The notes beneath the pieces are model-generated. The model ran no database searches. It was not told the DNA's origin and saw only the letters and a list, made by a program, of their open reading frames with translations. From Glandiceps talaboti (lineage: Eukaryota > Hemichordata > Enteropneusta > Spengelidae), in NCBI RefSeq assembly GCF_964340395.1, contig NC_135560.1, forward strand, positions 15,842,598 through 15,906,597: 64,000 nt of DNA, read 5' to 3'. This document shows, piece by piece, positions 1-17,914 of this stretch. The translations under genes and the position numbers were made by a program. The first letter of the stretch is position 1, and every line of letters starts with the position of its first letter.

Positions 1-636
1 ACAAACATCACCTTATTTGAAACTGTGATGGACACAAACCGATTTTGGTTGATTTTTGGTACTAAATATACATATTAAATTAAAATTAGAATCTTTATGT
101 TGAAAAGTTCAAACTATCTCCTTAAATTGGATTGCTTCAATTCACCTGAAATGCCATATCGACAACGTGGCCTTCACAATGCACTCATCTTCGCATTAAA
201 GTCTAATGATAATGTATATTATCTTTCTATAAAACGTTTTCAAGCAACGTTATCGAAGCACTGTGCAACCATTACTCGCCGTTTAGTGATACCTTGCTTG
301 CTGCCTTCGCGTGCATATAGGATTACGTCCTTCAGAAAAGAACCACGTCCTTCCAGTTACCTATTTATACAACTAAGCCATAGTCTACTACTAGCAGCAA
401 GTTGTCGACACAGAGTTGACAGATAGAACAATGACGTCAAGAAAATGTATACTAGTCTTGTAGTTGACATTACCGGGTAGGAGACGAGTGACTGATTATC
501 AACTAATCTTAAACCCATAGTTGTCTCTGCTTAAACAAACATAAACATATCACATTTGCATATGCAAATACTCCCTTTCTTATATTATCTCTGATCATTT
601 TTACACGGGGGTGAGATCTTGAAAGAGAATCTAAAC
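1..636. other. Region downstream of gene A, no gene seen
   Basis: AT-rich non-coding sequence, expected to hold the 3' UTR of gene A on its right side. I see no second gene, no repeat array and no clear minus-strand AATAAA. Confidence 0.5.
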
Positions 637-5087
<4,451 letters not shown>

Positions 5088-6544
5088 CGTTGGAGTATAG
5101 CTAAAACCTCGAAGATAATGTTGCAATTGACATGGAAATGTCGTATCGTTTTGTTAAAATCCAAAGATTTGATACAAATTCATGAAATGGGGGCAGACTG
5201 AAGGAGTGGCATTAATTCGGACACAGACCATGAAAATCGTCAGATTTGCATCACAGATAGGGTTTGGCTGTGCCAGTACCTGAAATCACCCCCTCTGAAT
5301 GCTGGAAACGTCTGGGCAAATCAGTTAATTAATTTTGCTGAATTAATTAGCACGACATAATGTTATGATGAATGACACCATGTATCTTCAAAAGTTAAAG
5401 GTTTCTTAAGATGACGTTTTTATCTCTACAAGACACTCATTATATTTCCCTTAAACATCTTAATATGAAAGTCATATTTTGAAAAAAATTACATATCACA
5501 GTGGCGACGATATTGGTTGATTATTGATAATAACGAAGATAAGATTTTCATTCTTTGTATTAGGATTTCAGAATTACCTTAGATGGATTTCGGGGTCATA
5601 GTTACACATTTGTCAACTAATATAACTTAGTGTATGACGTAATTAGAAACTTCAAAATACAAAATATGCTGATTTTCAGACTAGTGTGTCGTTAACTAAT
5701 TGTTCCTTTTCGGTTTTGACTCCTTGGTTAACTCGCATTTTTTTCACAATCACACGAGTTGATACAGTAAGCAGTTGCCATTATTTTTGTTGTTGATATT
5801 TTGACTGTCACTTGAAATTTTAGCCAAACACGTAATAGTCAGATTATCCACCGAGTTATACCAGTTCAGTGAGAAAGGATATAAGAATTCAATTTGATAC
5901 AAATTACTAACTTTTAGGTGTGTCCACTCTCAAAATCTCGTTACGTAATACACTTAGATTATTAATTCAATTTTATCACTTTTAACAGCCTCTTATTCGA
6001 CCACAACTCTAAATATAGGGACTGAAACAATCTGATGAATAAAATCAATCATACAATGAAATTAACGTCTGCTTTCGGAGAGTCCAAACGATTTGCGACA
6101 AAGGAAATATGTACACTCAGATCAATAAGCTTTTTACACATTATCAACGGTTTAGTTATTTAATAAAAACAGATTTGTAGTGAATATCTCATCTCTTAGT
6201 TTATACCTTCACGCCCTTCGATTCGTAACAAAAACACTATAAAATCAACTAATATTTTTTATTTTGAATTGAATTGACGACCACACCTAGATTTAAGATC
6301 GACCAGTACTTTGTCACCAATCAATAACAACTTGAAGTGAAAACATGCTCTATTTTTTTTATATTTGTTATGTGAAATTTGATATCGTATAAAACAATAT
6401 ATATTTTTGTGTGTGAGAATAATACTGACTGGAGGTATGTATTGTTTGGGAAAATACGAAAAAATGTTTTCAACACTGTTTGTCCTCAATTGTACCACCA
6501 CCACCACCACCACAACTACTACCACCACCATCACCACAACTACC

Positions 6545-6588
<44 letters not shown>

Positions 6589-7620
6589 CGCTTCGTTAAA
6601 AACTTAACTTACTTGTACGTCATGTCATTGTTCACACTGGAAACACGATGTTATTGCCTAAGCTTTATAGTAAGGAAACAAAACAGTTATACTGTACATA
6701 AACCAAAGAATTGCATTTCAGTACCGTTCAATTTGTTTGCCTGAATGTTATGAATACAAAACACAACAACAAAATAACCCTGCCCTTTTCCAGCTCAACG
6801 CCTAATTTTTCACCTTGATTGTATGCGCGTTCTGAACTCTCCGTTTGGGAATGGACTAGAGATATAGATAGGGAGGAATAGTTTACCCGTTCCTCCAAAG
6901 ATTCAATGTTCTGATTTTGTACCGTTACTTGCAGTGTAAATGTTAGTAGAACGATAACCATGGGTGATTATCACTCTCTGTGTTCACTGTAACATCGATC
7001 AATTTACGTTCGTGTAAAACAAACCCCTGACAGTTACCCTTGATGGTTCGCCATTGTTCTTGTCCACCGTACGTGACATCACACATGTACACTTACAGCT
7101 AGCTACCTCCTATATGTCATTGGCAACCCTGTTCTTTTTAAACCTTCAAAGTTTATCTATATTCCAAACTTTTTTTCACTTAGTATACATGAGATTTATC
7201 ACGATTTTGCTCCAAAATTTCACTACACTACTACTCCGGTTAATTACCCTCTGTGATGTCTTCTAATTAATGATTTTCAATAACGCCTGGTCACTGATTA
7301 TAGAAGACGAGCAGAACCAACGTATAATATGCAAATTAGTTGTACAGAATCGATAGTACCCATCCGAGACTTAGTTGTGACAATATTGCCAACAGTGCCT
7401 TTTCAAGTGCGATTGTCCAATACATACTAAGTTTACTAATCGTATTTTGCATAATCTCTCATCATCGGTCTGAATACCTTCTGTGCCTATAGTCCACTGA
7501 ACGTTATCAACAGAGGGAGTTACGAACCACCACACTTGAATAAGACCCGGTTCTTTTGCCATATTTTACGAACTGGCAACTCGACAGTGTGGCTGAAGAA
7601 TAACCAAAGTTTGGAAAGCC
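5088..7620. other. Head-to-head intergenic region between genes A and B
   Basis: The start codons of two divergently transcribed receptor genes lie 2.5 kb apart, so this stretch should hold both promoters. I see no convincing TATA box or other named element. Both start codons have a purine at -3 and G at +4. It contains a triplet microsatellite at 6494-6589. Confidence 0.6.
6494..6589. repeat. (ACC)n-(AAC)n triplet repeat, intergenic
   Basis: An imperfect CCA/CTA/TCA block is followed by about 15 CAA units. Open frames across it are repeat artefacts. Confidence 0.93.
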
Positions 7621-8379
7621 ATGGAGAGGCTGTGTTTTGTGGCGTTTGCATTGGTTGTAATAACAGTGACAGGTAAGGCGAAGCCGTTTATCGACATATA
7701 CAAAACAATTGCTTCGTTTAAGTTGACTTTCGATTTTCAACAAGACTTTTAAGAAAACCACATGACTATGTTATAGTTGTGGCAAACGTGAAACTTAGAC
7801 AGAAGGTTTTTAACGTATATAAATTTGAAATATGTCATATTCTTTCAAGGAATAGAACTACAATTCGATTAAGGATCTTTAGTTCAGCAGTTGACGTAGC
7901 AGGTAACTCGGCCAAGCATAGGCTGTCAAACCATAGACATAGACAGTGGAGGGGAAACCCTCCGAGTCCACTGTCTATGGTCAAACAAACAGTTCGCGAA
8001 CGACTGGTCATCTTTAGCGTAATATGAAATGAGCGTCTAGACAAAGAACTTGGTGAGTGTAAACCCAAACACAAGAAATGGGGAAGATGGTCAAAAACTT
8101 CAATGGAGTCCTTCTGATGATTCGGTTACTGAGAATCTAACACAGTACTGTACGTTAGTTAAAATATTGACAATCATACAGAATGACCGAGACCTTCCGT
8201 TGGTATTCCTTATTAATAACCCATGTCAGTTTTTACTAACAACAATATGGGAGTATTGAATATTTGATGTCATATTGAGTTGTATAGCATCGCTTACGTA
8301 TACTGTGAGGGTTATAATACAGTTATAGTAACATGTATTTTACTCAATGTATCCATTGCTAAAACCTACCAAGTTTGAT

Positions 8380-8414
<35 letters not shown>

Positions 8415-10267
8415 GGCGGCGGCGGCGGCGGCGGCGAATAGCATATATACCATGTCGGGACCCCTATAACTTCTCTGTTAAACGTGTTATACCGATATAT
8501 GTCCATGTTGGTATCACATACACACTAATAGGGCGGTGTCGCAAACTTTATGACCCAGAGGTTTAACTTTTAGATAATTTCTACCTATTATGTCATATCT
8601 CGATGCTAGATCCTTGGAAGTAATACATAGTGTACAGTAAATTCTGTAAGAGCAAAACCCCACATGAAATGTGACTATAACGGTTACAATAAGAAGGGGG
8701 TCGTTGGGTTTTCATGGAACCATTCAGCGAGGATCGATTTTCTCTTTAAAATTTCAAAACGTAGTGGTCCCATTACCGGAAGCTCGCCCACACCCATCCG
8801 TTCTGAAGACGAACACCCTCCTGTCATGAATCACTGGCATAATGTGGGAATACATAGTAACATTCGACAGATGTCAGAAGTATAAAAAACAAACTGTGGC
8901 AAGTTAAATGCGTACAGTGAAATAACTTAATAAACGGATATAGGTCGAGATCAAACATGAATTCTAATCAAGTTTCACAGCTGACTTTAAAATCAATGTA
9001 TAATATTGATTACTCAGTTTCTGAAAGACTGACGTCGAATGTACCATTATAAGAAATGATTAAAGTTGTGTTACGACAATTAGGTGTCTTAGAGGGTCAT
9101 AAAAATCTGGAAGATTGTCGCCACTTAGCTTGGTCAATGAGAAGATGCTCTGTTCAAAGGCAATGACTACTTTATTTGTATCACCGTGTGTGTTCCTTTA
9201 ATCATATTTTGTATCTTTCCTTAAAATTACGACTAAAGGTCCCGGATGCTCTTCAGTTGCAACATGATAATGATGCTTTGTTTGATATATGTAAGTGAAC
9301 AAACATAAAACTAGATTGTCCTGGTCCCTATTATAAGTAGAGGTGCATTTTTCATCAATCGGTCTTGGTTTCCTGTCTATAAGTTAATGTATATGTCTGC
9401 GATCTCCAATATCACAGAATATCAGTATAGTGACATACATACAGGTTATCACAAATCGTAAAAACCAACTTGTTATTCCTAGAACAAATTTCATCATACT
9501 TTAATATAAGGCAAGACTTGTAGACGATTCGTAATATCTAATTGAATTGTTGCGGTAAAATGGCAACACGAGAAGTTTTGATTCAAATTAAAACCAACGT
9601 ATTACATCATGAAACTATTCAACGAATTCTAATGATAATGTGAAAACATAACGATTGAAAATCAAATCGCCATTTTAGATGGTAATACAATATTAAGTGA
9701 TTAACAGTGACACCAACAACCCTCTGCTAACTACCAACAGATTATAAATTCATAAATATGGTAATCAGCTAATTACGTCACATGACATGATTTGAGAATT
9801 TACTTCTTCAATTTTATATATTATGATATTTTGATGCTGACCTGCGATCCAAACAATAAAGGATTTACGATTAATTTAGTAAATAATGCTTTTTCCCCAG
9901 TTATTGAGTCGATGGGTGTACCTAAATATCGTTTTGTCAAATTAATGAGAACCACTCTGATCTCCTTTCAGCGATCAATATGTCCAATGAGTGGCCACTT
10001 TTATTTGTCGATTATATTATATAATACAGACTGCATTTCTTTCAGTTGTTTCCTCACGTATCAATACGAACATTAGTACCAAAGCCAAAATACTACAAAT
10101 TGAGTTTATTTATCAAAAAAAAGTTATATTATCAAAAAAAAAGTTCATGTTAAATGCGTGATGATGTGAATTCTTGCAATGTCACGACAATCATCATCAT
10201 CATCATCATCATCACCACCATCATCATCATCATCATCACCACCACCACCACCACCACCACCACCACC

Positions 10268-10311
<44 letters not shown>

Positions 10312-10822
10312 CATCAACATCATCATCCCTATCCCCAACCCCAACCTATCACCATTGTTATTCTACTGAACGAACAGATCACGTGACAAACCCACTACTA
10401 TTATAACTCTTCTAGACGATACTATAATCCTTCTCGCTGAACTGTTACAAGCTAATAGAAAGTCCTGACAGTAATTGCAGACACGGTTTAATCAAAACCA
10501 GTTTTTATTTCCATATATCTTACAACTATTAAAATTAAACGATATATCCCACGCGTGGATTATACAAAACTTGGGTCAACAAGGATAATACATTCCACGC
10601 TTCTTTCTTCTAGGGGTCAGATCGTCACCTGATGAATATAAATTACTACACGATGTCTTTGCTAATTACAGCAATATAGTCCGACCAGTGTCTAATTCTT
10701 CCCTCGCTGTGACAGTGACATACGACGCTGCTTTACAACAAATCATTGATCTTGTAAGTATCAACATTTCCTGACATATCCAAAGAAATATTAACTGTTA
10801 CTTTTTAAGTAACTTGTGTGAT

Positions 10823-10902
<80 letters not shown>

Positions 10903-13900
10903 GACTGACTGACTGACTGACTGACTGACTGTCGGTCTATGCCTGCCTATGTGTGTGTGTCTATCTGTCCCTCTGTCTCTCTCTCTCCTCTTTTTTTCTC
11001 TCTGTCTATTATGATATCATATGTAAATAAATGATAATTCATGATAAACCTAGGATAATTTATACACTCTAGGTGTAATTTTAAAACGGCACAAACTATA
11101 GTTACAAGTATTCATGTATCAAGTACAGACTGTTCATCGCTAATCAAAATACAAAGGGAGCAACGGGATTACCTTTTTACAATGTTTTCTAGTTCGACCA
11201 AGCTTTGTTCATGAAGAGTAGGTCTTAACATCATGTGCATCAGCTTACATCTTCAAGTAGAAAATCTTGAAAGTAATGGCAGAACAATGCCCTTATCAGA
11301 TTGTCGTTTATTGTTTAAATCTCTACATTGTTTAGCCTATCATCGATACTATAATTCCGGAGTCATTACATTCAATAGGAAATTAAGGCTGCATACGGAT
11401 AGAATTGGGGGTTGTTTTCATTGACTAATTGTAACTTTTGTATTGTATTGTATTGTATTGTATTGTATTGTGTTGTGTTGTGTTGTGTTGTGTTGTGTTG
11501 TGTTGTGTTGTGTCGACGTCGTGTTATGTTGTATTGTATTGTATTGTATTGTATTGTATTGTATTGTATTGTATTGTATTGTATTGTATTGTGTTGTGTT
11601 GTGTTGTGTTGTGTCGACGTCGTGTTATATTGTATTGTATTGTATTGTGTTGTGTTGTATTGTGTTGTGTTGTGTTATGTTGTATTGTATTGTATTGTAT
11701 TGTATTGTGTTATGTTGTATTGTATTGTATTGTGTTGTGTTGTATTGTATTGTATTGTATTGTGTTATGTTGTATTGTATTGTATTGTATTGTATTGTGT
11801 TATGTTGTATTGTATTGTATTGTATTGTATTGTATTGTATTGTATTGTATTGTATTGTATTGTGCTGTGTTGTGTTGTGTTGTGTTGTGTTGTGTTGTGT
11901 TGTGTTGTGTTGTGTCGACGTCGTGTTATGTTGTATTGTATTGTATTGTATTGTATTGTATTGTATTGTATTGTATTGTGTTGTGTTGTGTTGTGTTGTG
12001 TCGACGTCGTGTTATGTTGTATTGTATTGTATTGTATTGTATTGTATTGTGTTGTGTTGTGTTGTGTTGTGTTGTGTTGTGTCGACGTCGTGTTATGTTG
12101 TATTGTATTGTATTGTATTGTATTGTATTGTATTGTATTGTATTGTATTGTATTGTATTGTATTGTATTGTATTGTATTGTATTGTATTGTATTGTATTG
12201 TATTGTATTGTATTGTATTGTATTGTCTATTGTTTCCTCGTTTCCCATTTACGATTCTCTTAACATCTTCATTTTTGACCTTGAGAAATGAGTCAGAGAT
12301 TTCCCAACTTAGTTTTAAACTTCAATTGTCCAAATGAGTTTTTGAAGTGCACTTTCTTTATTACAACGCACTGTTTCTATTTTCATTATACAGGATGAGA
12401 AGAATCAAGTGCTTACTTCCAACCTATGGGTACGAATGGTAAGTCAGTATTGACAATTTGTCTGGTTTGGGTTTAGGATTAGCAGAGGATTAACAGACAT
12501 TGCAGCATACATGTAACTCGTAACTATCGCAGAGATTACAATCTTTGAATTGGTTGTGTGTTTATGATGTACACTATTGGAGACACCTCAATATTATGTT
12601 GACGACAGTTTTCAATACAAAAAAAAACCGCCTGTCTTTGGTTTAAAAAAATCTATTTCGATTTTAAGAAGAGTGGAAGAGAGATGGTATTCATTTCCCA
12701 CAGCTAGTTCATATTGGTAACTTTAATCGTATTTTGATACACTAGTATTTCTCAAATCTCTTCCAAATAGGACGTAATCTTTTCATTTCTATCAACCTGA
12801 CATCGTTGGTGAGAACTTAAAATGTAGACCTGTATGTAAATGTCCCAGAGATCTACTGTCGTCGTAATTAAAGGCACATGACTCAATCCCAGGTTCTCGC
12901 ATTTCAATGCTGTCTTATCAGTGGGAACACAAGGATTTAATAGGTTATTCTTTCCCTAATGACCAATCTTTTATATATAGTTCTACCCTAACGTTTTTTT
13001 AATTCACCCCTGGATTTTAATCCTGGACTTTTGGTGACTATTTCAACTATTATTAGTGTTGTTGGATACATTTACTTATACATCATATCCTAATTTCTCA
13101 CTATTACAGTACTGGTACGACGACAGTCTCAAATGGAACCCTGATGACTATGGTGGAACTACTGTTATCATTATACCTGCAGACATAATATGGCTACCAG
13201 ATATCGTTCTCTATAACACGTAAGTATAAAATTAATATGAATCCATTCAAAAAGTTTCCGGTAATAATTTCCATACATCATCTTCGTCATACAGCTCACA
13301 AATAGCCTTACAATAGATTTTCACAAAGGTTTTCCCGTCATATATAAATTTAAAGTGGCCATACGGATGGGGATTGAGTATTTATTTTGGATTTTTTAAT
13401 TTATATAACAATTTTATCATGGATTCCTACTTGAAAAATCAATGTGAAACAACATAGACCAAGTCTGTGTTTGTAGCTCAATACATTGCAAAAAAGTAAA
13501 AAGATGTGTAAAAAAATTGTTGTTGTACATACAAACTGCACATTCATCACTTTGAGATGACAAGATCGCAATGTGTTGCTACATTTAGTCTGAATGAAAT
13601 AAACCATGTCAAATAGTACTAGACACTATGCGCGGATATCTGCTTTTGATGTCTGCATGGTGGCACGTCAGTTCATTTCACTTTTTTGAGTGGTCATAGC
13701 AAACAGAGCCAGTAGACAGCAGTAACCTGCAATGTGCTGTAATATTACCAACATGTATTCTTCACGCTAATTGTCTAATACGTCTTAAAACTATTGCTAC
13801 ATTTCAGAGCCGATGAAAGTTTTAGTGGTATGATGAACACCAATGCACAAGCATATTCTGATGGCTCGGTTGCCTATTATGCACCAGCCATATTCAAGAG

Positions 13901-15180
13901 CACGTGCAAAATCAATGTCAAATATTTTCCCTTTGATGAACAAAGATGCAAGATGCAATTCGGATCGTGGGCTTTCCACGGTTTCCTGATTAACATCGTA
14001 AACAAGTCTTCAATTGGCGACACTAATAACTTTATGGATAATGGTGAATGGCAGTTGGTTGGTATGCCCGTTCAACGTAATGTCTTCTACTATGGCTGCT
14101 GTCCAGAACCCTACCCCGACGTCACATTTACTATCATCATCCAAAGGAGGGCGCTGTTTTACATGTTCAATTTATTGTTGCCATGTATGCTGATTTCTGC
14201 CATCACGCTTTTAGATTTCTACTTGCCTGCAGATGCAGGAGAAAAAGTGACGCTTGGTATAACTATATTGCTGGCCCTCACTGTGTTCCTTCTGTTGGTT
14301 GCCGAAACTATGCCGCCAACGTCTGAAGTTGTACCACTAATAGGTAAGTCACTATCATTGATTGGAAGGGGGGGGGCTGTAATTTATGTTTGCGCTAGTC
14401 ACATGCACACATTTTCAAGTCCCCTTTGTATCTGTGTATGTTCACATAACCATATTAATCTTATTTCTTTTTCACTTCGGTTTTCAGTTTGCTGTGTTGC
14501 TTACAGTTGACCACCTAAAAAATATCACACCTCATCACATTAAACAAGTTGAGTAGGTCCTCAGACCACTATAGAAGTGTCTAAGATAGGTCTCATGGGT
14601 TGCTCTCTAGAATAAAAGTAATTCATCCTCTTCCATCCATTAGACAAGTTTACTCCATGTTATTTTTCTTTGTTTCACAGCACAATACTACGTGGGGACC
14701 ATCATCCTCGTGTCCTTTTCGACGTGTATGACTGTCGTGGTACTCGGCCTACATTACAAAGTACCCGGTGCTGTTAAACCTGTTCCTCGATGGGTGCGCA
14801 AGTATCTCCTCAACTACACCGCTCGCGTATTAATGCTGGGCAATCTTGCAGAGAACCTGGAAGATGACGAATCAGACAACGTAGTTATCGAGAACAATTA
14901 TCTTAAGAACAACCCTCCAGAGATGACAGAACACTTCAACAAAATTGATCGATTTACCAGCAACCCAACTTACAGTCGATTCGATTACAATGTGGTTAGG
15001 ATCCTGAAGAATGTAGAATTTATGGTGGGGAAGTGCAAAGACCAAGACAAAGACGAAGCTATTGCCAATGAATGGAAATTGGTGGCTATCGTAGTAGATC
15101 GTATCTTTCTCTGGTTTTTCCTCGTCGCCACTGTTGCAATAACGGCAGGTATTCTCTCACAGGCACCCAAAATTGTGTAA
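7621..15180 (+). CDS. Gene B: nicotinic acetylcholine receptor alpha7/9-like subunit, 6 exons
   Basis: Acetylcholine-gated cation channel subunit. Coding exons: 7621-7672, 10614-10753, 12394-12438, 13110-13219, 13808-14343, 14681-15180, all GT-AG, giving 460 aa. Exon phases match gene A one for one. The ATG at 7621 has a purine at -3 and G at +4 and opens a short signal peptide ([18 protein letters not shown]). Domains: loop D NLWVRM, loop [11 protein letters not shown], Cys-loop C149-C163, loop B GSWAF, loop [12 protein letters not shown] with C213-C214 (spacing as in alpha7/alpha9/alpha10), M1 from about residue 234, M2 with GEK (E261 at -1'), Leu 9' and Glu 20', M3 starting AQYYVG at the last exon, a long acidic M3-M4 loop, and M4 just before the stop (SQAPKIV). 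Having both principal-face and complementary-face aromatics, it could be homomeric; that is inference. Intron 1 holds a hairpin and triplet repeats; intron 2 holds a large pentanucleotide satellite. Confidence 0.94.
7930..7981. repeat. Nested inverted repeat in gene B intron 1
   Basis: The left arm has ccatagacatagacagtgga and the right arm tccactgtctatgg, with an inner ggaggg/ccctcc stem. The left arm differs only by a duplicated ATAGAC. The sequence folds into a stem-loop of about 50 nt. Confidence 0.75.
8380..8436. repeat. (TTG)n-(GGC)n triplet repeat, gene B intron 1
   Basis: About 12 TTG units switch abruptly to about 7 GGC units. Confidence 0.93.
10191..10327. repeat. (ATC)n-(ACC)n triplet repeat, gene B intron 1
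   Basis: Alternating blocks of TCA and CCA triplets. These explain poly-His, poly-Ser and poly-Ile open frames in the three registers, none of which is a gene. Confidence 0.95.
10827..10931. repeat. (GTCT)n-(GACT)n microsatellite, gene B intron 2
   Basis: About 19 GTCT units followed by about 7 GACT units, 75 nt after the exon 2 donor. Confidence 0.95.
11440..12226. repeat. Higher-order (TATTG)n/(TGTTG)n pentanucleotide satellite, gene B intron 2
   Basis: About 0.8 kb built from blocks of TATTG and TGTTG pentamers. Five copies of an island tgtcgacgtcgtgttat are embedded, with the palindrome-bearing TCGACGTCG at 11513, 11614, 11915, 12001 and 12072. No + strand frame contains a stop, so three overlapping frames of nearly 300 codons read YCIVL-type pentapeptides; these are artefacts. 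The block order TATTG, then TGTTG, then island recurs as a higher-order unit of variable length (about 70-300 bp). Confidence 0.95.
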
Positions 15181-15282
15181 AGTTTGGTCACTATTTTAAA
15201 GGCTCAGTTCGGACAAGGATTAAAATTTAGGCGTGGATCGAAACATTCTCTTGTAGAGCTATTAGAAAAAAAAATGATCCTG

Positions 15283-15288
15283 AATAAA
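15283..15288 (+). promoter_or_regulatory. Polyadenylation signal of gene B
   Basis: Canonical AATAAA about 100 nt after the gene B stop codon, in an AT-rich context. The position suits a short 3' UTR. Confidence 0.5.
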
Positions 15289-16701
15289 TGAATGATCCCT
15301 AATCCTTACGGCTCCCCTTATAATGTACCACTAGTGCAAGAACGTGGGACTTAATCATGGGTCTTTAAGTAAACTCAATTGTAAGAACTGTTGAGACTGG
15401 ACCCGCATATAAAAGCGAATAGACCCGCAAAAAAACTGCCCAGCGTGGTACGTCTGCTATGGAGTCAAATACTGGTGATCTGTTCGCAGTGATATAACGA
15501 CCTTTTTTTGCTGTGACCGTCCCAAATAGCTGCAGGTAGTTTTCATATCAATACAACTCGATTAAAATGTAATGTTACTGTGCCTTATAGCGTTAGACAA
15601 TCCGATTACGTGAAGAACTCGTCTTGTATGTTGAGTTGTTCAGTTGAGGGGAAAAAAGTGTCTTACAAAGCAATTATTTCTTGTTTGATTTTTCAAACCA
15701 TGTATGTGTATATTTAAAAAATGAAGAATTTATCAGTGTATAGGAGATATTTATAAGGATTTTTTAAGTGTGTGATAGAAGTTCCCTATTCATATAAGTA
15801 ATGATCAGGTCAGACAGATGTGTACATGAAAAAGATCACCAACTCAACGAATTTTACAATATCTAATACATTACCTTCACCTGTTGGTTGCAAGAATGCA
15901 CTTCAGATGTCAGTTCAGGATTTCTCATCCCCTTCTTTCTTATTGTATTATAGTTTTTAGGTAGTTACATTTAAACATGTTGATGAATTAATAACTAATC
16001 TATCTATTCAACAAATATGCTCATTTGGAGAGGGGGTTGTATATTTATGATGGGCTGTGAAATCATGATAATTGAATGGTTGGAATAGTCAGCTTAGAAT
16101 CTGCAAGTTACAGGTTGCAGCTTATTTCTGAATGGCTAAGTCCTTGGGCAAGATTCGAATATATCACAACTTAACTATGTCGTTCCACTCAACCCAGCTG
16201 TTTAGTTAGGGACCTGGTATGACACTTTACCCTATCAGTTCGTACACTAATAAGTGATAAGTAATAAATAAATGACCTCTCAACACTTCAGAATTGACCA
16301 TGTCATCTTTAGGTATAAAGTGTTTTGTTTATTTATGTTATTACATCATATTCTCTCCATCAAGACAAACATATTTTTTCTTTGACGTCTATATTCTTTA
16401 CAGTCGTGGAATTTTTTTCATCTTCAATGAAAATAAATTAAACTTGTATGTTCAATTACCATAATTATTGCATATGTACCAGATATTACTTGCACTGGTG
16501 CGCTTGTATACTAGTAGTAGTGTTTGCACTGCAGTGAAATATCGAAAATATTATTGCACACTTAAAAATGATATGCACACGAGGACGCGATCGTTCGCTA
16601 CAACACACTTAGCGTGATCGCGATGTATGATTTTTATGGAAATTTGCCGTTTCAGATAAACATAACATATGTAACAATAACAGAACCCTGTGCCACTTGA
16701 G

Positions 16702-16801
16702 TTCCAGTATGGCTACTCAGGGGTATTTGCACCCGTGCTTGCAGTATTTTCTGTTGCAACACTGCATGCACGGATGCAAATACCCCGAGTATAGTATGCC
16801 A
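16702..16801. repeat. Long imperfect hairpin (about 31-bp arms)
   Basis: The left arm at 16714-16744 (tactcaggggtatttgcacc...) pairs with the right arm at 16761-16791 (...gatgcaaataccccgagta), with few mismatches and a loop of about 16 nt. Weaker pairing extends outwards (ccagtatgg with agtatgcc). It could be a microRNA-like precursor or a small palindromic MITE remnant; the sequence alone does not decide. Confidence 0.75.
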
Positions 16802-16971
16802 CACTTGTACTAAACACGTGTCATATTACTGTTAGTATCGTCTTTTTTTATGACTAACAGATAACTGAAACTGACAAGTACCTATTTATGATCGAGTTTA
16901 GAAACTCTGTATGTCTCTAATTAATTGATTCGATCATACCCTGTTTTCCATACCCTGTAGTTGAATTTATA

Positions 16972-17343
16972 TACCGTGCTGCCCGGTATGTTACTAGCAG
17001 ATACAGAAACCGCTCCAGTGTTAACAACATGATACAAACTCTCAATTAGACATCATTAGAACAACACAGGAAAGAGGCTAGATTAGCAATGCTCTATAAA
17101 ATCTGAGTGGGAACAGCTACCATAAACAATAACCAGCATGCATCTTAAACCTCCATCATGATATACCAAACACATGCACAGGAAACATTATCAAATACCA
17201 ACATTTAGAACAGACTACAGAAAATATTCATTTTTCCCTAGAACCATCACAGAATTAAATGGAACAATTTACCACCAGACAGTGCAACTGTAGGACCACT
17301 TGATGCTTTCAAGTCTCAATTGGCATCACACTTGGACAACTAA
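16972..17343 (+). pseudogene. Decayed 3' end of a LINE reverse transcriptase (L2/CR1/Jockey-like)
   Basis: Translation shows the typical C-terminal tail of a non-LTR retrotransposon ORF2. In order it reads RAARYVTSRYRNRSSVNNM, then SLEQHRKEARLAMLYKI, then RTDYRKYSFFPRTITE, then WNNLPPDSATVGPLDAFKSQ, ending in a stop at 17341-17343. In-frame stops (after QTLN and after LYKI) and at least one frameshift before WNNLPP show that it is dead. Only the last 120 or so codons remain, as expected for a 5'-truncated insertion. The 3' flank passes straight into T-rich tetranucleotide repeats, which may be the element's own tail. Confidence 0.8.
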
Positions 17344-17392
17344 CAAATACAATAATTATTTAACATTTATTTACTATTTAGTTTTCTTTATT

Positions 17393-17914
<522 letters not shown>

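Larger units (their letters stand above)
15181..16971. other. Intergenic region after gene B
   Basis: Probable gene B 3' UTR at the left end, then AT-rich non-coding sequence. The only structures seen are a small imperfect hairpin near 16580-16625 and the strong hairpin at 16702-16801. Confidence 0.5.

Noticed and set aside
10150-10406. Poly-His, poly-Ile and poly-Ser frames, possible metal-binding peptide
   Set aside because: Triplet microsatellite in gene B intron 1 with no conserved flanks.
11412-12337. Three overlapping open frames of nearly 300 codons
   Set aside because: They are translations of a pentanucleotide satellite in all three + frames, lie in an intron of gene B, and read only YCIVL-like repeats.
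14344-14510. Continuation of the gene B M2 exon into [10 protein letters not shown]
   Set aside because: It is intron read-through; the donor taataggtaagt joins to AQYYVG at 14681, restoring M3.
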